Notes: generated from the sequence alone by a model not told the origin. A stretch of 64,000 bases of DNA from Thalassotalea profundi (GCF_014653195.1 NZ_BNAH01000001.1:205323-269322), one strand, 5' to 3'. Counted from the first letter of the stretch, positions 16,514-26,072 are shown. A program made the numbers and translations.

Positions 16514-19330
16514 CTAATGTTTGCGTGGTTTAATAAATACACTTGTGGAGAGTGCTGGAACGGTAAAAGCATTTAAATTAATTTGGCTTTCTTTAACCAT
16601 TTTGTCATTTCCATTAGCTAAAACAGGATGAAGTATAAAACCTTGGGTATTGTTAAATGCCATGGATTTTGGTTCACGTGAACTGTTAAATAACACAAGG
16701 ATTTGGCTATTATTGTTATCAATAACCTCTGCTTTATTTTCGTCATCAATTAACATCGCAATTAAACCCACCTGTTGATTTTTACCCGTGTTAAGAAACT
16801 TAATCCGATCTATAATCGCCTCAGCGCTGGTAAGCCTAAATAATGGTGAACTCATACGTATTTTTATTAATGACAAAAATGCCTGTTTGCTAAATGTAAT
16901 ATCGTTTGCAGATACTTTGTCTCTACCTTGATTCTTTTCCAATATACGTTTAATTAACTGCCAGTTTTCTTGATCTTTTTCAGCGGGTGGTAAACCCACA
17001 TTGTAGTTGTTAGTTTGCCCAGAAAAATCGACTTTATTGAACCAATTACCATAGTCATAACTATCACGTAAGAATGATTTTGACCGTAATAATTCCGAAC
17101 CCATGTGGAGAAAAGGGATACCTTGGGCGAAAATAGGGTAAGAGAGACTGAGTAGTTGAAACCTCACTCTATCATGGGTAGACATATCAAAGGGTAAACG
17201 ATATTGATTATTATCCCATAGGGTTTGATTATCGTGTTTAGATACATAATTAATTGTATCAGCAGGATCGAATGCATAGCCAGCAGGTTGATCTCCATAC
17301 GGGATATCTTTACCAGTAACTTGTAGCCCCTCAGCACTTTCTAATGGAAAGTTAGCTAAATTACCCGCAAGGCCAATACGAAGTTGATCTGCTAATAAAG
17401 TGTAGGTATTAAGCGCTTTACCACTATTAACTAATTCATTGTTAAATGTCGCTAAACCGTTGCCTATGCCTTGGCTTTTTCGAATGCCGTTGCCGCTAGC
17501 CGTAAATGCACCACCACGAACAGCATCACGTAATCGATCGGTAAAAGTGCCTATTTCAGTGCCACTCAACGCTAACTGACTCGCTTGTTCAAATTGTGAA
17601 TTATTAGCTACTTCACCAAAGTTCCAGCCTTCACCATAAAAGTAGGTGTCGCTATCAACAGCTTGTACAGTTGTTCTTGCTTTTAACATTGCGGTTTTAG
17701 GCTGATGTGCCATTAGGTCAAAACGGAAGCCGTCAATTTTATAATCGCGCGCCCATACCACTAACGAGTCTATCATTAATTTTTCCATCATAGCGTGTTC
17801 AGTAGCGGTGTTATCACAACAGGTAGATTGTTCTATTTGTCCGGTAATAGGGTGTAAACGTTGATAATAATTAGGCACAATTTTATCAAGTACAGCTGTT
17901 TTTTCTAAGCCGGCTTGATGGGTATGGTTGTATACAACGTCCATAATGACTCTAAAGCCAAGCTCATGAATACTTTGTACCATTTGGCGAAACTCAACAA
18001 TACGAGTAACGCCTTCAGGGTTTTGGGCGTAACTGCCTTCAGGTACAGTATAATGGAAAGGGTCGTAGCCCCAGTTGTAGTTATCCACTGTTCTTAGTTC
18101 TTCTACTAAAGCTTGTGCATCACCGCTGTTAGCATCAAAGCTTGTTAATAGTTGTGCTAAGGTTTTGTTTTCATCAAGCTTGTTTTGGCAAATGCTAGTT
18201 GTTGGTTTTATTTGGCAAATGTCTTTCACAGTATTACTTAACTTTACGGTATTTGTTTCAAGTTCATTAACGGTGCCAATATCAAAGGCAGGTAGTAAAT
18301 GAATATTGTTTATTCCCGCTTTATTAAGAGTTTTTAGGTGATTAATACCGTCGCTATTTTTTTCACTAAAAGCAGCATACTTACCACGGATGTTGTTAGA
18401 CGATAACTTATTATCATGTGCGCTAAAGTCATTAATGTGTGTTTCATAAAAAATATTATCTTCGGGGTTTTTAACCGTTGGAATTAGGTGATTTTTCCAG
18501 CCCTTGGGTTGGGTATTGCTGGCGTTTAAATTAACCACCTGAGAATATTCGCTATTGCTTGATAAACTTAATGAATAAGGGTCTGTGGTGATTATACTTT
18601 CAACTTTGCCACTAGCTGGATGAAAAGTTGTTACTTTATACTGATAGTAGCTGCCTGATGTTATGTCAGGTGATGAAGCCTGCCAGATGCCAGTGTTACT
18701 ATCTTCATTCATTAATAAGTAACTAGGTGAAAGTGGTTGCTTGTTGTCGTTAAAGAGTAATACTTCAACGGAACGTGCTGTTGGCGCCCAAAGCTTAAAT
18801 GTTACATTTTTGTGGTTAATTGTGGCACCTAATTGTGATTCTTCGTTGGCATCATTATCTTTGGTTGTATAAAGTTCATCGAGTAATCGGGCTATTTGTA
18901 CGCCAGTAATAAAAGGTACGTTAGCGTGAAACCCACTCACCGTTAATTCACTTTTTAACCATTGTTTGGCGTCACTCTCTTTAATGTTAATCTGGTAGGC
19001 GACAAATGCTTTTAAATGCGGTGGTTTAGCTATTTGGCTTTGTTTACTTAGTTTCGTTAATTCCACCATTCGACGCTGATCATTAAACTGGCTTGTTAAT
19101 GTAACTGAATTAGCTGAATAATGAGGAGCAAGTAATAAGGTATTTATTGAAATCCAGTGTGCTGAATAGCCATTTATCTCTTTTATTACATCGTAGTTTT
19201 GTTGTACTAGCGTGCTTTCTTTAGTATCAGCTAACGATTGCGTTAAACTTTGCGCTAATGTTTGTTTGGGGCAAGAAAACATTACTAGCGATAATGATAG
19301 TGCGCTATATGTAAGCAAATGGCGGAGCAT
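16514..19330 (-). CDS. Pullulanase-type GH13 enzyme (alpha-1,6-glucosidase)
   Basis: This exported enzyme of 938 aa should cleave alpha-1,6 bonds of branched alpha-glucans. The signal peptide is at residues 1-27 (cleavage after TLAQ or nearby; VMFSC is a poor lipobox). An N-terminal beta-domain (about 40-150) and a CBM48-like domain (about 165-270, ATINHKNVTFKLWAPTARSV) precede the barrel. The four GH13 regions are intact: DVVYNHTH, GFRFDLMAH with the nucleophile Asp, YGEGWNFGE with the acid Glu, and SKHDNQTLWD. The all-beta C-terminus ends FTVPALSTSVFIKP. It is a paralogue of the 1415-aa protein but lacks its extra binding domains. An operator lies 81 bases upstream. Confidence 0.9.
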   Translation of the reverse strand: MLRHLLTYSALSLSLVMFSCPKQTLAQSLTQSLADTKESTLVQQNYDVIKEINGYSAHWISINTLLLAPHYSANSVTLTSQFNDQRRMVELTKLSKQSQIAKPPHLKAFVAYQINIKESDAKQWLKSELTVSGFHANVPFITGVQIARLLDELYTTKDNDANEESQLGATINHKNVTFKLWAPTARSVEVLLFNDNKQPLSPSYLLMNEDSNTGIWQASSPDITSGSYYQYKVTTFHPASGKVESIITTDPYSLSLSSNSEYSQVVNLNASNTQPKGWKNHLIPTVKNPEDNIFYETHINDFSAHDNKLSSNNIRGKYAAFSEKNSDGINHLKTLNKAGINNIHLLPAFDIGTVNELETNTVKLSNTVKDICQIKPTTSICQNKLDENKTLAQLLTSFDANSGDAQALVEELRTVDNYNWGYDPFHYTVPEGSYAQNPEGVTRIVEFRQMVQSIHELGFRVIMDVVYNHTHQAGLEKTAVLDKIVPNYYQRLHPITGQIEQSTCCDNTATEHAMMEKLMIDSLVVWARDYKIDGFRFDLMAHQPKTAMLKARTTVQAVDSDTYFYGEGWNFGEVANNSQFEQASQLALSGTEIGTFTDRLRDAVRGGAFTASGNGIRKSQGIGNGLATFNNELVNSGKALNTYTLLADQLRIGLAGNLANFPLESAEGLQVTGKDIPYGDQPAGYAFDPADTINYVSKHDNQTLWDNNQYRLPFDMSTHDRVRFQLLSLSYPIFAQGIPFLHMGSELLRSKSFLRDSYDYGNWFNKVDFSGQTNNYNVGLPPAEKDQENWQLIKRILEKNQGRDKVSANDITFSKQAFLSLIKIRMSSPLFRLTSAEAIIDRIKFLNTGKNQQVGLIAMLIDDENKAEVIDNNNSQILVLFNSSREPKSMAFNNTQGFILHPVLANGNDKMVKESQINLNAFTVPALSTSVFIKPRKH

Positions 19331-19410
19331 AGAAAACCTTATAAAATCTTGTTTTTATAAGCACTATCTTCTAGTAGAACCTTGCTAAAGTGAAGTGTAT
19401 TTGACGTTAC

Positions 19411-19424
19411 TACATACGTATTCA
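19411..19424. promoter_or_regulatory. LacI-type operator, pullulanase gene
   Basis: TACATACGTATTCA lies 81 bases before the 938-aa pullulanase start. One arm differs from the best sites (TA for TG). Confidence 0.8.
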
Positions 19425-19481
19425 GCTTAATTTAAATTAAAACTGATTTTTGAGTTATTATTGAAACGTTCCTAAAGCGTT

Positions 19482-20267
19482 TTATTCATCGATTAAACTG
19501 ACCATTTTTTCTCTCCAGGTATTTCTAATCTTTGAAAAAACACCATGATCTTCCAATTCTTTCATTTTGTCTTTTAAATCAGCTATTACTTTTACATTCG
19601 TGTTTAAACTACATGCAAAATAAAAATCAAGCGTCAATTCTTTAAATTGAAATACATTTTTATATTTTATGGTTTCATTAGAGTCATTAACTCTATTATT
19701 TAGTAAATCATCATTAAGCACGACTAAATCAATATTACGATCAGAGGAATCTAGAAACTTTAATAATGCGCTATAATTATTGATGATATAAATATTTTCA
19801 TTTTCTTTAAAACCTTTGGATAATAAAAAGTGGTGGGATACATCATCACGCATTACGGCAATGTGATATTTTTTAGCATCTTCTATTGTAGTAATATCAA
19901 TTTCAGCTTCTTTAAGGGAATAAAGGGAGACTGAACTTGAAACGATATGACCGATCCAATTAAATAAGGGTTCACGTTTAGGAATTCTAGCAAGAGAATA
20001 AACACAGGTGTTTTTTTCTTGCTGTGCACGATTATAGCTTAGAGCCCAAGGGTATGAGGTAATTTTATATGCATACGAAGTGTCATTTAAAGTAGCCTCA
20101 ATTATTTCAGTTGATAATCCAGTAATCGAATTACCATTAACGATTTGATATGGGGCTAAATGTTCGGTCACTATGTTGAGTTCTGTTGCTAGAACTCGGC
20201 CACCCATAAATAAAATGAGTCCAAAAGATAGTATTGTAAGAATGTTTATTTGTTGATATTTAATCAT
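19482..20267 (-). CDS. Periplasmic solute-binding-like protein (SBP_bac_3 type)
   Basis: This 261-aa protein has an N-terminal membrane/signal segment (about residues 9-27) and the two-lobe pattern of family 3 binding proteins: ELNIVTEHLAPYQIVNGNSITGLSTEI near the start, YSLARIPKREPLFNWIGHI, then DLVVLNDDLLNN. No ABC permease or ATPase is nearby. Many such orphans in Alteromonadales have unknown ligands. Two further lone members lie at 33.4 and 58.1 kb. A role in sensing is possible but not shown. Confidence 0.75.
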   Translation of the reverse strand: MIKYQQINILTILSFGLILFMGGRVLATELNIVTEHLAPYQIVNGNSITGLSTEIIEATLNDTSYAYKITSYPWALSYNRAQQEKNTCVYSLARIPKREPLFNWIGHIVSSSVSLYSLKEAEIDITTIEDAKKYHIAVMRDDVSHHFLLSKGFKENENIYIINNYSALLKFLDSSDRNIDLVVLNDDLLNNRVNDSNETIKYKNVFQFKELTLDFYFACSLNTNVKVIADLKDKMKELEDHGVFSKIRNTWREKMVSLIDE

Positions 20268-20482
20268 TCAGTTGTCTTTTTCATCAAGTTAGTTGTAGCT
20301 TAGTTAAAAAGTAGTGAGCTATTTTTTATTTTTACTTTCATGTATAGGTATACTTGTACAGATAGACAAATTTACAACGTCCTTGAATCTCGATCATTTT
20401 ACACTAAAATTTAATTAAAAGCTTTCTGTTGATTTACTTTATCCTTTTAGTTTTATTGTTTAATGTAAAATTGTAACTACAA
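20268..20482. other. AT-rich intergenic stretch
   Basis: Upstream of the lone binding protein. I see no gene, terminator or clear operator here. Confidence 0.5.
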
Positions 20483-20700
20483 CTAGTGGCTTACAGTATT
20501 ATATGCTCAAACCATTATATTAAAATATTTGCTAAGGTTGGTGCTGTTTAACGTTAATTAAACGCTAGTTGCCAAGGGGAAATGTGGTTAAATTATTGCT
20601 TCTTACTTTATTATAAGGGACAGGGTGTGAGACATCTACACATAGGTTTTGAACGTTTTCATCTTAACTGTCATTTGTTTATGCCCTGGTTAGGGCATTA
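20483..20700 (-). pseudogene. Decayed copy of a pullulanase 3' end
   Basis: About 218 bases align with the last 220 or so coding bases of the 1415-aa pullulanase gene (21619-21840), at a constant offset of 1136 for the first 80 bases, starting at that gene's stop codon. The 17-mer GCTGTTTAACGTTAATT is exact in both (20543 and 21679). The rest is roughly 60-65% identical by eye with a few small indels. In the coding frame I read NNLT, then a TAG where the intact gene has a Tyr codon, and a one-base deletion, so it is not functional. The homology ends at about 20700, just before the next gene. Confidence 0.75.
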
Positions 20701-20716
20701 GTCATACAGGAACAAA

Positions 20717-21154
20717 ATGTATAGAACTATTACTCTCTCAGAGTATGTTAAAAGACGTAATGGCGTCGCATTGGGCGCATCTGGCTCAATGACTAATATG
20801 CTCAAGCGTTCGTTAGGTGCAAGTTCGTTCTATTTATTTTGGCAATATTGGAACCCAATATGGGGTTACTATCTTTCTCGTAATATAATGAAGCCCTTGA
20901 GCGGTTTACTTCCTAAAGGGTTAGCAATTATTTTAACTTTCGCTGTGAGTGGAGCATTACACGATGCGGCGATAACCCTGGTAAAATGGGAGTTTACGTT
21001 CTATTTTACACCATGGTTTATTTTAATGAGTTTTATGGTTATAGCGACAAAGAAATTTGGTATTTCATATCGTGAGCATCATTGGCTTGTAAGAGCATTA
21101 ATAAACATATCAATCATAGCCGTATGTTTAGTGTTAACTGAGCGGTATGTCTGA
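20717..21154 (+). CDS. Small membrane protein like the C-terminal part of an MBOAT_2/wax synthase
   Basis: This 145-aa protein starts at an ATG with AGGA 7 bases upstream. It has three or four membrane segments. The sequence SFYLFWQYWNPIWGYYL followed by LTFAVSGALHDAAI resembles the FWGRRWN...SGLLHE pattern of wax-synthase-type MBOAT proteins, in which the membrane His is catalytic. At less than half of a usual MBOAT length it is either a distinct small family or a fragment. It is bracketed by the decayed and the intact pullulanase 3' ends. Confidence 0.5.
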   Translation: MYRTITLSEYVKRRNGVALGASGSMTNMLKRSLGASSFYLFWQYWNPIWGYYLSRNIMKPLSGLLPKGLAIILTFAVSGALHDAAITLVKWEFTFYFTPWFILMSFMVIATKKFGISYREHHWLVRALINISIIAVCLVLTERYV

Positions 21155-21229
21155 TAAGACGATAAAGTAGGACAAAAATACATTGCTTTTGTTCGTGTTA
21201 ACAAATTATAACTATTGCAAAAGGAAAAT

Positions 21230-21394
21230 ATGATGGAATTTATGGGAATTTTAGGATTTATATTCGGTTTGTCTGGTTTGTCTTATGCTATAACGGCTAA
21301 AAATGAAATTGCAAAATTAAAGCAAGAGCTTGAAGACTTTAAAATGTCTTTAGAAGGCCCTACTGAAGCTAGTGAAAATAAATCTTCTGAGTGA
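21230..21394 (+). CDS. 54-aa single-span membrane microprotein
   Basis: ATG at 21230, TGA at 21392, with AAGGA 5 bases before the start. The N-terminus MMEFMGILGFIFGLSGLSY is one hydrophobic segment. An amphipathic charged helix with a heptad look (AKNEIAKLKQELEDFKMSL) follows, then an acidic tail. The good ribosome site and the organised sequence support a real gene. It follows the MBOAT-like gene on the same strand and may form a two-gene unit. Family unknown. Confidence 0.6.
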   Translation: MMEFMGILGFIFGLSGLSYAITAKNEIAKLKQELEDFKMSLEGPTEASENKSSE

Positions 21395-21548
21395 TTTAGC
21401 ACTAAAAACACTATGGGGTAAGTGTCGTTATTACAAGTTGTTAAAGGCAGACAACTAAAAGCTAGTTTATAGCTAATGTTGTTTTGTCGCTATTGTAACC
21501 CGCTGCTTTATTACTTTTTAGTAGAGTTAACGTTATTGTTTGTTAGAC

Positions 21549-21583
21549 GAAAAAAGCTTTTGGTGAATAACCAAAAGCTTTTA
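21549..21583. terminator. Terminator downstream of the 1415-aa pullulanase gene
   Basis: A 12-bp stem (AAAAGCTTTTGG and its complement) with a 7-base loop is followed by six T on the minus strand. It may also end the plus-strand microprotein unit. Confidence 0.85.
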
Positions 21584-21618
21584 ACGTTCATTTTCAAGTG
21601 TTCAGGCTCAGCGTTATT

Positions 21619-24600
21619 TTATGGCTGACATTGTTGAATGATTAAACTACCCACATTAAAACCTTTGCTAGGATTAGCGCTGTTTAACGTTAATTTAATG
21701 CTATAACTGCCAGCGGTGAGATTGGTTAAGTTATTACTTTCACCCGCATCGTTATAAGCGACAGGATATGAAACCCCAATATTTAAGTTTTGATCATTTA
21801 TGTCGTTGCTGTTAGCTGCTTGTGCCCATAATTGTGTAGTCCAACTGCCATCATCGGAGGCGAGTTTAAATTGAAGCTCACCACTAAAGTCAGCAACGGC
21901 TTGATAAATGTTGTTGCCTTTGTAGTGCAGACGGTAAGCTTCTTCAGCGTTCCAACCAGAATGACTACCACGCACATAAAGCTCACCACCACCATTAATA
22001 TTAAAAGGAATATTATCAGTTGAGTCAGGCAATGCTGTGCAATCAACGGTAGGCATTTTATTTTGAATGGCTAACGAGGGTACTGAACTATTGGCATCTA
22101 AGGTAAAAGTGTAACTGCCTGAAGCGGTTACTGCTAATTCAAATTCATCGTTATTGTTACTTACTGACACTGATCCGCTGGTGATAGTTACATCGCTATA
22201 AGCTAAATTAACGCTGGTATTATCTTGTGAAGCTATAATAAAAGACTGCGTACCAGCTATTAATGTAGTGGTTAAGCTATAAATACCGTTACCGTCATAC
22301 GTAAATTTATCGGCGGCTGTATAACCATTATTACCATAATCATTAAATGAAGCTGAGATATAAAGGTCAGTGTTACCATAAGGTGCGGTATCTGGTGCAT
22401 TTAAGGTAACATCAGCAGGTAAGCCATAATCTTGAGCACCTGTTTGCACTTTAACAAATACTGCAGTTGTCAGTGCTGGTACAGTAAAGGTGCCATTGTT
22501 GGTATTTTCAGTAAAACTGGCTGTAGTTACTACGGTATCGTCTGAGTTTTGTTGAATTGAATGCAGTGTAAAGCCGCTAGCGCTAGCGATACTCGGCGAC
22601 TGGGTTTGCGTAGTGCCATTAATCACTACAACAATAGCGTCATTATTTTCATCAATATCGGATAAAGCTGGACCGCTATCATTTACGCCATCATCAAGAC
22701 TCATTACGATTAAGCCTTTTGTTTGGCCAATGCCGGTATTATGAAAACCAACACGATCAATAACATCTTGTGCGCTGGTTAAACGAAACAGTGGGCTAGC
22801 GCTGCGAATAGCAATAAAGTCATTAAATACACTTGAAGCTAATTCAATATCAGTAGAGGTTACTGTGGTTGAGTTAAGCGCGATAATATCAGCAATGGTT
22901 GTCCATTTATCTTGGTTATCTTCAGCTAAAGGTAAGCCAATATTCCAGTTATTAGTAGTTTTGGTAAAATCAACAAAGTTGAACCAGTCACCGCTATCAT
23001 AACTATTGCGATCCATTGATTTTGAACGAATTAAATCACCACCTAATTGAAAAAATGGAATACCTTGGCTTAATAAGGGGAGTGTTGCGGCGATATTATG
23101 CGCTCTTACTCTTTGCTCAAGAGTCATCTCATCAGCAAAACCATACTGTAATTGATCCCATAAGGTTTGATTATCATGCTTAGACACATAGTTGATAATA
23201 TCGGCAGGGTCTTTAGCATAAGCAGACTGTGAAAAGTTACTGCCTGATTTCACCGTACCGTTTTTATCTTGTAGTTGGTAATTAGCCAATGTACCCGCAA
23301 GGCCGATTCTGATAGTGTCTTGATCGCTTAATGATCCGTTACTATCAAACAATGTCGCACTACGAATAGTATCGCGAGGGCGATCATTAAACGTACCAAC
23401 TTCTGTGCCTGCCATATTATTCTGTTGTGCTTGTTGGTAACCTCTGTCTTGTCGAGTCCAACCTTCGCCATAAAAATAATTATCACTGTCAATGGCTAAT
23501 ACAGCTTCTCGCGCTGCAATAATTGAGTCAACTGAGTTATTCGCCATAATATCGAATCTAAAGGCATCAATTTTGTATTCTGTTGCCCATAGTACGAGTG
23601 AATCTACCATTAACTTCTGCATCATTGCATGCTCTGGTGCAGTGTCTTGACAGCAAGTTTCGGCTTCAACATTACCGGTAATTAAATTACGACGATGGTA
23701 ATAACCTGGCACTACTTTATCTAATACCGAGTTGTCCCATAAACCAGAAGAGCTAGTGTGGTTATAAACCACGTCTAGGGCGACACGCAGCCCTAATTGA
23801 TGCAGTGCCTGGTTCATTTCGCGCATTTCTAGAATACGCGCACTGCCGTCAGGGTTTGTAGAATAACTGCCATCTGGCACATTAAAGTGTTTTGGATCGT
23901 AGCCCCAGTTAAAACTGTCTAAGCTTCTTAGTTCTTGCGCTAATGCTTGTGCGTTTGAGGTGCTAGGGTCATAACTTTGGTAAACCGATAAAATAGTTGC
24001 ACCGCCGTTTTCAACAGCACAAATTGAAGTATTTGGTGCTATATCACACAACTCATCAACGGTATTATTTAAGTTAATACGGGTAGCTTCATCTTCGTTT
24101 ATACTGGCAATATCATTAGCGGGTAGCATTTGAAAATGAGTTAAGCCTGATTCAGCAAGCTTTGATAAATGTTGTACTGGCAGAGCATTAGTTTCGGTAA
24201 AGGCAAGATATTTGCCACGATGAGCTGCACTGGTACTTTGGTCGCGAATGCTAAAGTCGCGAATATGACCTTCGTAAATAATCGCATCTTCTTTATTGGT
24301 TATAGTTGGGATGCTATGAGTGTCCCAATCTACAGGCTTTAAGTCATCGTCTTGTAAATTGACAAATTGTGAATATTCGCCATTAGTGGAAAGTGATACC
24401 GAATACGGATCGGTCACTTCAAGTGTTTCAAATTTTTGGTTTTGTGAATGATAAACCGTTAAAGCAAAACGATAGAATAAACGATCATTGCTTTCTGTAA
24501 TGGCTGTTCTCCAAATACCTGTTTGAGCATCAAAAGTTAGCGCTTGAGTTGATAATAAATTTTTATCTGCATCATATATTTTTAAGGCAACATTGTTAGC

Positions 24601-25866
24601 CGTAGGAGCCCATAAGGCACTATTAATGTTACCGCCAGAATAACTTAGCCCAAGTGTTGCTTCATCGGCATCATTACTGGTTTTAGTATAAAGCTGATCT
24701 AATACTTGTGGCGTTTGTACGTAAGTGGCTGCAAGAACTTTATCATTGTCGTTATAAGCAATCGCTAGAAGTTTACCTTTGAGCATAGTTTTTACTTTAG
24801 CAATATCAACTGAATTGACAGAAAAGGCTTCAAGTGATTGATAGCGAGGAATCGCTAACACTGTGGCAGGATGCTCTGAGCTATTATTTGCCGTAAACTC
24901 AATATAGTTATTGCCTGCAATACCGGTTTCACCATCATAGTGCATATCATCAGTGTCAGATGAATACACTCTAACTTTGTTAACGTTATTGCTGTTAGCG
25001 GTGTTTGTATTCCATAGCAGATCAGTAGGTGAAACCCAATGGGCTGCGATATTTTCGATTAACACGCCAGAAGGGTATAATGTTGCTTCTGCATATAAGT
25101 CGCTGATACCACTTAATGTCCAAATCATTCGCTCACCGGTTAAGTCAGCTTTGTGGTCAAGGCCGCCAATGTCTTTTTCATCACCTTTGTGAACGATAAA
25201 GTTTGCACAGGTTGCATTGTTGTCTTTTAATTCAATTAGCCAATATGCGCCGTAATTTGGGTCGATACCTGATTGTGCCTGACCTGTTGCCCAGTCAGTT
25301 CCGCCATCGGCGCTAAACTGATTATAGGCATCACATTCTGCATTATTCCATAAATGTAAAATCCAACCGTCGTAATCATTATTGGGACGGTTATAAAAAA
25401 TAACTAATTGGTTGTCATTCGCACTAACAATAGGTGACGGCAGTTGATTAGGATCCGTAACAGTTAAGTTAAGGGCTTTGTTAGCTGTTGCATTGCTGGT
25501 ATCTGTTACGGTTAATTGAGCAGTAATATCTCCAGCGGCTGTGTATGTTACTTGTTGAGTTGTTGTAGTTTTACAGTCATTGATTGCTATGTCGGCTAAG
25601 TTAGCCCCCGGCGATAATACACATGTTAAAGCATCATTATTACTATCGGTAACAGCCCATGAATAATTAACAGTTAAATCAGTTGTGGAATCTACTGAAA
25701 ATTGGTTAATTGTGGGTGCGCTATTTTCAGGCGGTTGAGGTTGAGTTGGTTGACTGCTTTCGTTAGAACCACCGCCCCCGCATGCAGATAAGGTTAATAC
25801 TAAGCTAAATGAGAGAGTTTTATAAAAAGGTGTAAGGTATGTTGATTTCGTTGTTGGAGTATTCAC
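21619..25866 (-). CDS. Multi-domain pullulanase-type GH13 lipoprotein
   Basis: This 1415-aa surface or periplasmic enzyme should debranch pullulan/glycogen/amylopectin. It has a lipoprotein signal ending TLSAC, a Gly/Ser/Pro linker, an Ig/PKD-like domain (about 50-135), a pullulanase-associated starch-binding (CBM41-like) domain (IVSANDNQLVIFYNRP on to KGDEKDIGG), an N2-type domain, a CBM48-like domain (LGLSYSGGNINSALWAPTAN), then the GH13 barrel. The GH13 regions are DVVYNHTS, AFRFDIMAN, YGEGWTRQ and SKHDNQTLWD, all intact. After the pullulanase C-domain come two SusE/F-like starch-binding domains, the last with LYVRGSHSGWN. An operator lies 86 bases upstream and a terminator follows. Confidence 0.9.
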   Translation of the reverse strand: MNTPTTKSTYLTPFYKTLSFSLVLTLSACGGGGSNESSQPTQPQPPENSAPTINQFSVDSTTDLTVNYSWAVTDSNNDALTCVLSPGANLADIAINDCKTTTTQQVTYTAAGDITAQLTVTDTSNATANKALNLTVTDPNQLPSPIVSANDNQLVIFYNRPNNDYDGWILHLWNNAECDAYNQFSADGGTDWATGQAQSGIDPNYGAYWLIELKDNNATCANFIVHKGDEKDIGGLDHKADLTGERMIWTLSGISDLYAEATLYPSGVLIENIAAHWVSPTDLLWNTNTANSNNVNKVRVYSSDTDDMHYDGETGIAGNNYIEFTANNSSEHPATVLAIPRYQSLEAFSVNSVDIAKVKTMLKGKLLAIAYNDNDKVLAATYVQTPQVLDQLYTKTSNDADEATLGLSYSGGNINSALWAPTANNVALKIYDADKNLLSTQALTFDAQTGIWRTAITESNDRLFYRFALTVYHSQNQKFETLEVTDPYSVSLSTNGEYSQFVNLQDDDLKPVDWDTHSIPTITNKEDAIIYEGHIRDFSIRDQSTSAAHRGKYLAFTETNALPVQHLSKLAESGLTHFQMLPANDIASINEDEATRINLNNTVDELCDIAPNTSICAVENGGATILSVYQSYDPSTSNAQALAQELRSLDSFNWGYDPKHFNVPDGSYSTNPDGSARILEMREMNQALHQLGLRVALDVVYNHTSSSGLWDNSVLDKVVPGYYHRRNLITGNVEAETCCQDTAPEHAMMQKLMVDSLVLWATEYKIDAFRFDIMANNSVDSIIAAREAVLAIDSDNYFYGEGWTRQDRGYQQAQQNNMAGTEVGTFNDRPRDTIRSATLFDSNGSLSDQDTIRIGLAGTLANYQLQDKNGTVKSGSNFSQSAYAKDPADIINYVSKHDNQTLWDQLQYGFADEMTLEQRVRAHNIAATLPLLSQGIPFFQLGGDLIRSKSMDRNSYDSGDWFNFVDFTKTTNNWNIGLPLAEDNQDKWTTIADIIALNSTTVTSTDIELASSVFNDFIAIRSASPLFRLTSAQDVIDRVGFHNTGIGQTKGLIVMSLDDGVNDSGPALSDIDENNDAIVVVINGTTQTQSPSIASASGFTLHSIQQNSDDTVVTTASFTENTNNGTFTVPALTTAVFVKVQTGAQDYGLPADVTLNAPDTAPYGNTDLYISASFNDYGNNGYTAADKFTYDGNGIYSLTTTLIAGTQSFIIASQDNTSVNLAYSDVTITSGSVSVSNNNDEFELAVTASGSYTFTLDANSSVPSLAIQNKMPTVDCTALPDSTDNIPFNINGGGELYVRGSHSGWNAEEAYRLHYKGNNIYQAVADFSGELQFKLASDDGSWTTQLWAQAANSNDINDQNLNIGVSYPVAYNDAGESNNLTNLTAGSYSIKLTLNSANPSKGFNVGSLIIQQCQP

Positions 25867-25951
25867 AACCGTATCCTCTGTTTAATTTTTGATTTGTTAT
25901 TGTTTTAAATTAACTCCATGCTATAGGGTTGTGTAATGGCTTAATAGCGTC

Positions 25952-25965
25952 TACATACGTATTCA
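25952..25965. promoter_or_regulatory. LacI-type operator, 1415-aa pullulanase gene
   Basis: TACATACGTATTCA lies 86 bases before the start codon, almost the same sequence and distance as at the other pullulanase. Confidence 0.8.
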
Positions 25966-25980
25966 ATTAGGTTATTTCTC

Positions 25981-26072
25981 GGTTTTGTCGGCATAAATGC
26001 CGACCTACATATCAGAGCGTTAATCTTGATTTTGTATTTCATTTTGTAGGTTGGGCTTTAGTTCATCGGTCT
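25981..26072. repeat. REPIN-like pair of inverted REP elements
   Basis: The first unit has the perfect hairpin GTCGGCAT-AA-ATGCCGAC (25987-26004) followed by CTACA. About 40 bases on, an inverted and partly decayed unit begins TTTTGTAGGTTGGGCTTTA. The outer ends TTTTGT... and the GTAGGTYGG core are shared in opposite orientation, as in REPIN/BIME elements. It lies between the operator and a terminator. Confidence 0.5.

Noticed and set aside
16853..16866. Partial operator-like TCATACGTATTTTT
   Set aside because: It lies inside the pullulanase coding sequence and has only one good arm.
20483..21618. An integrative element with attachment sites at the duplicated pullulanase end
   Set aside because: No integrase, no tRNA and no exact terminal repeats; the copies have diverged by more than a third. 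Kept only as an alternative in the finding.
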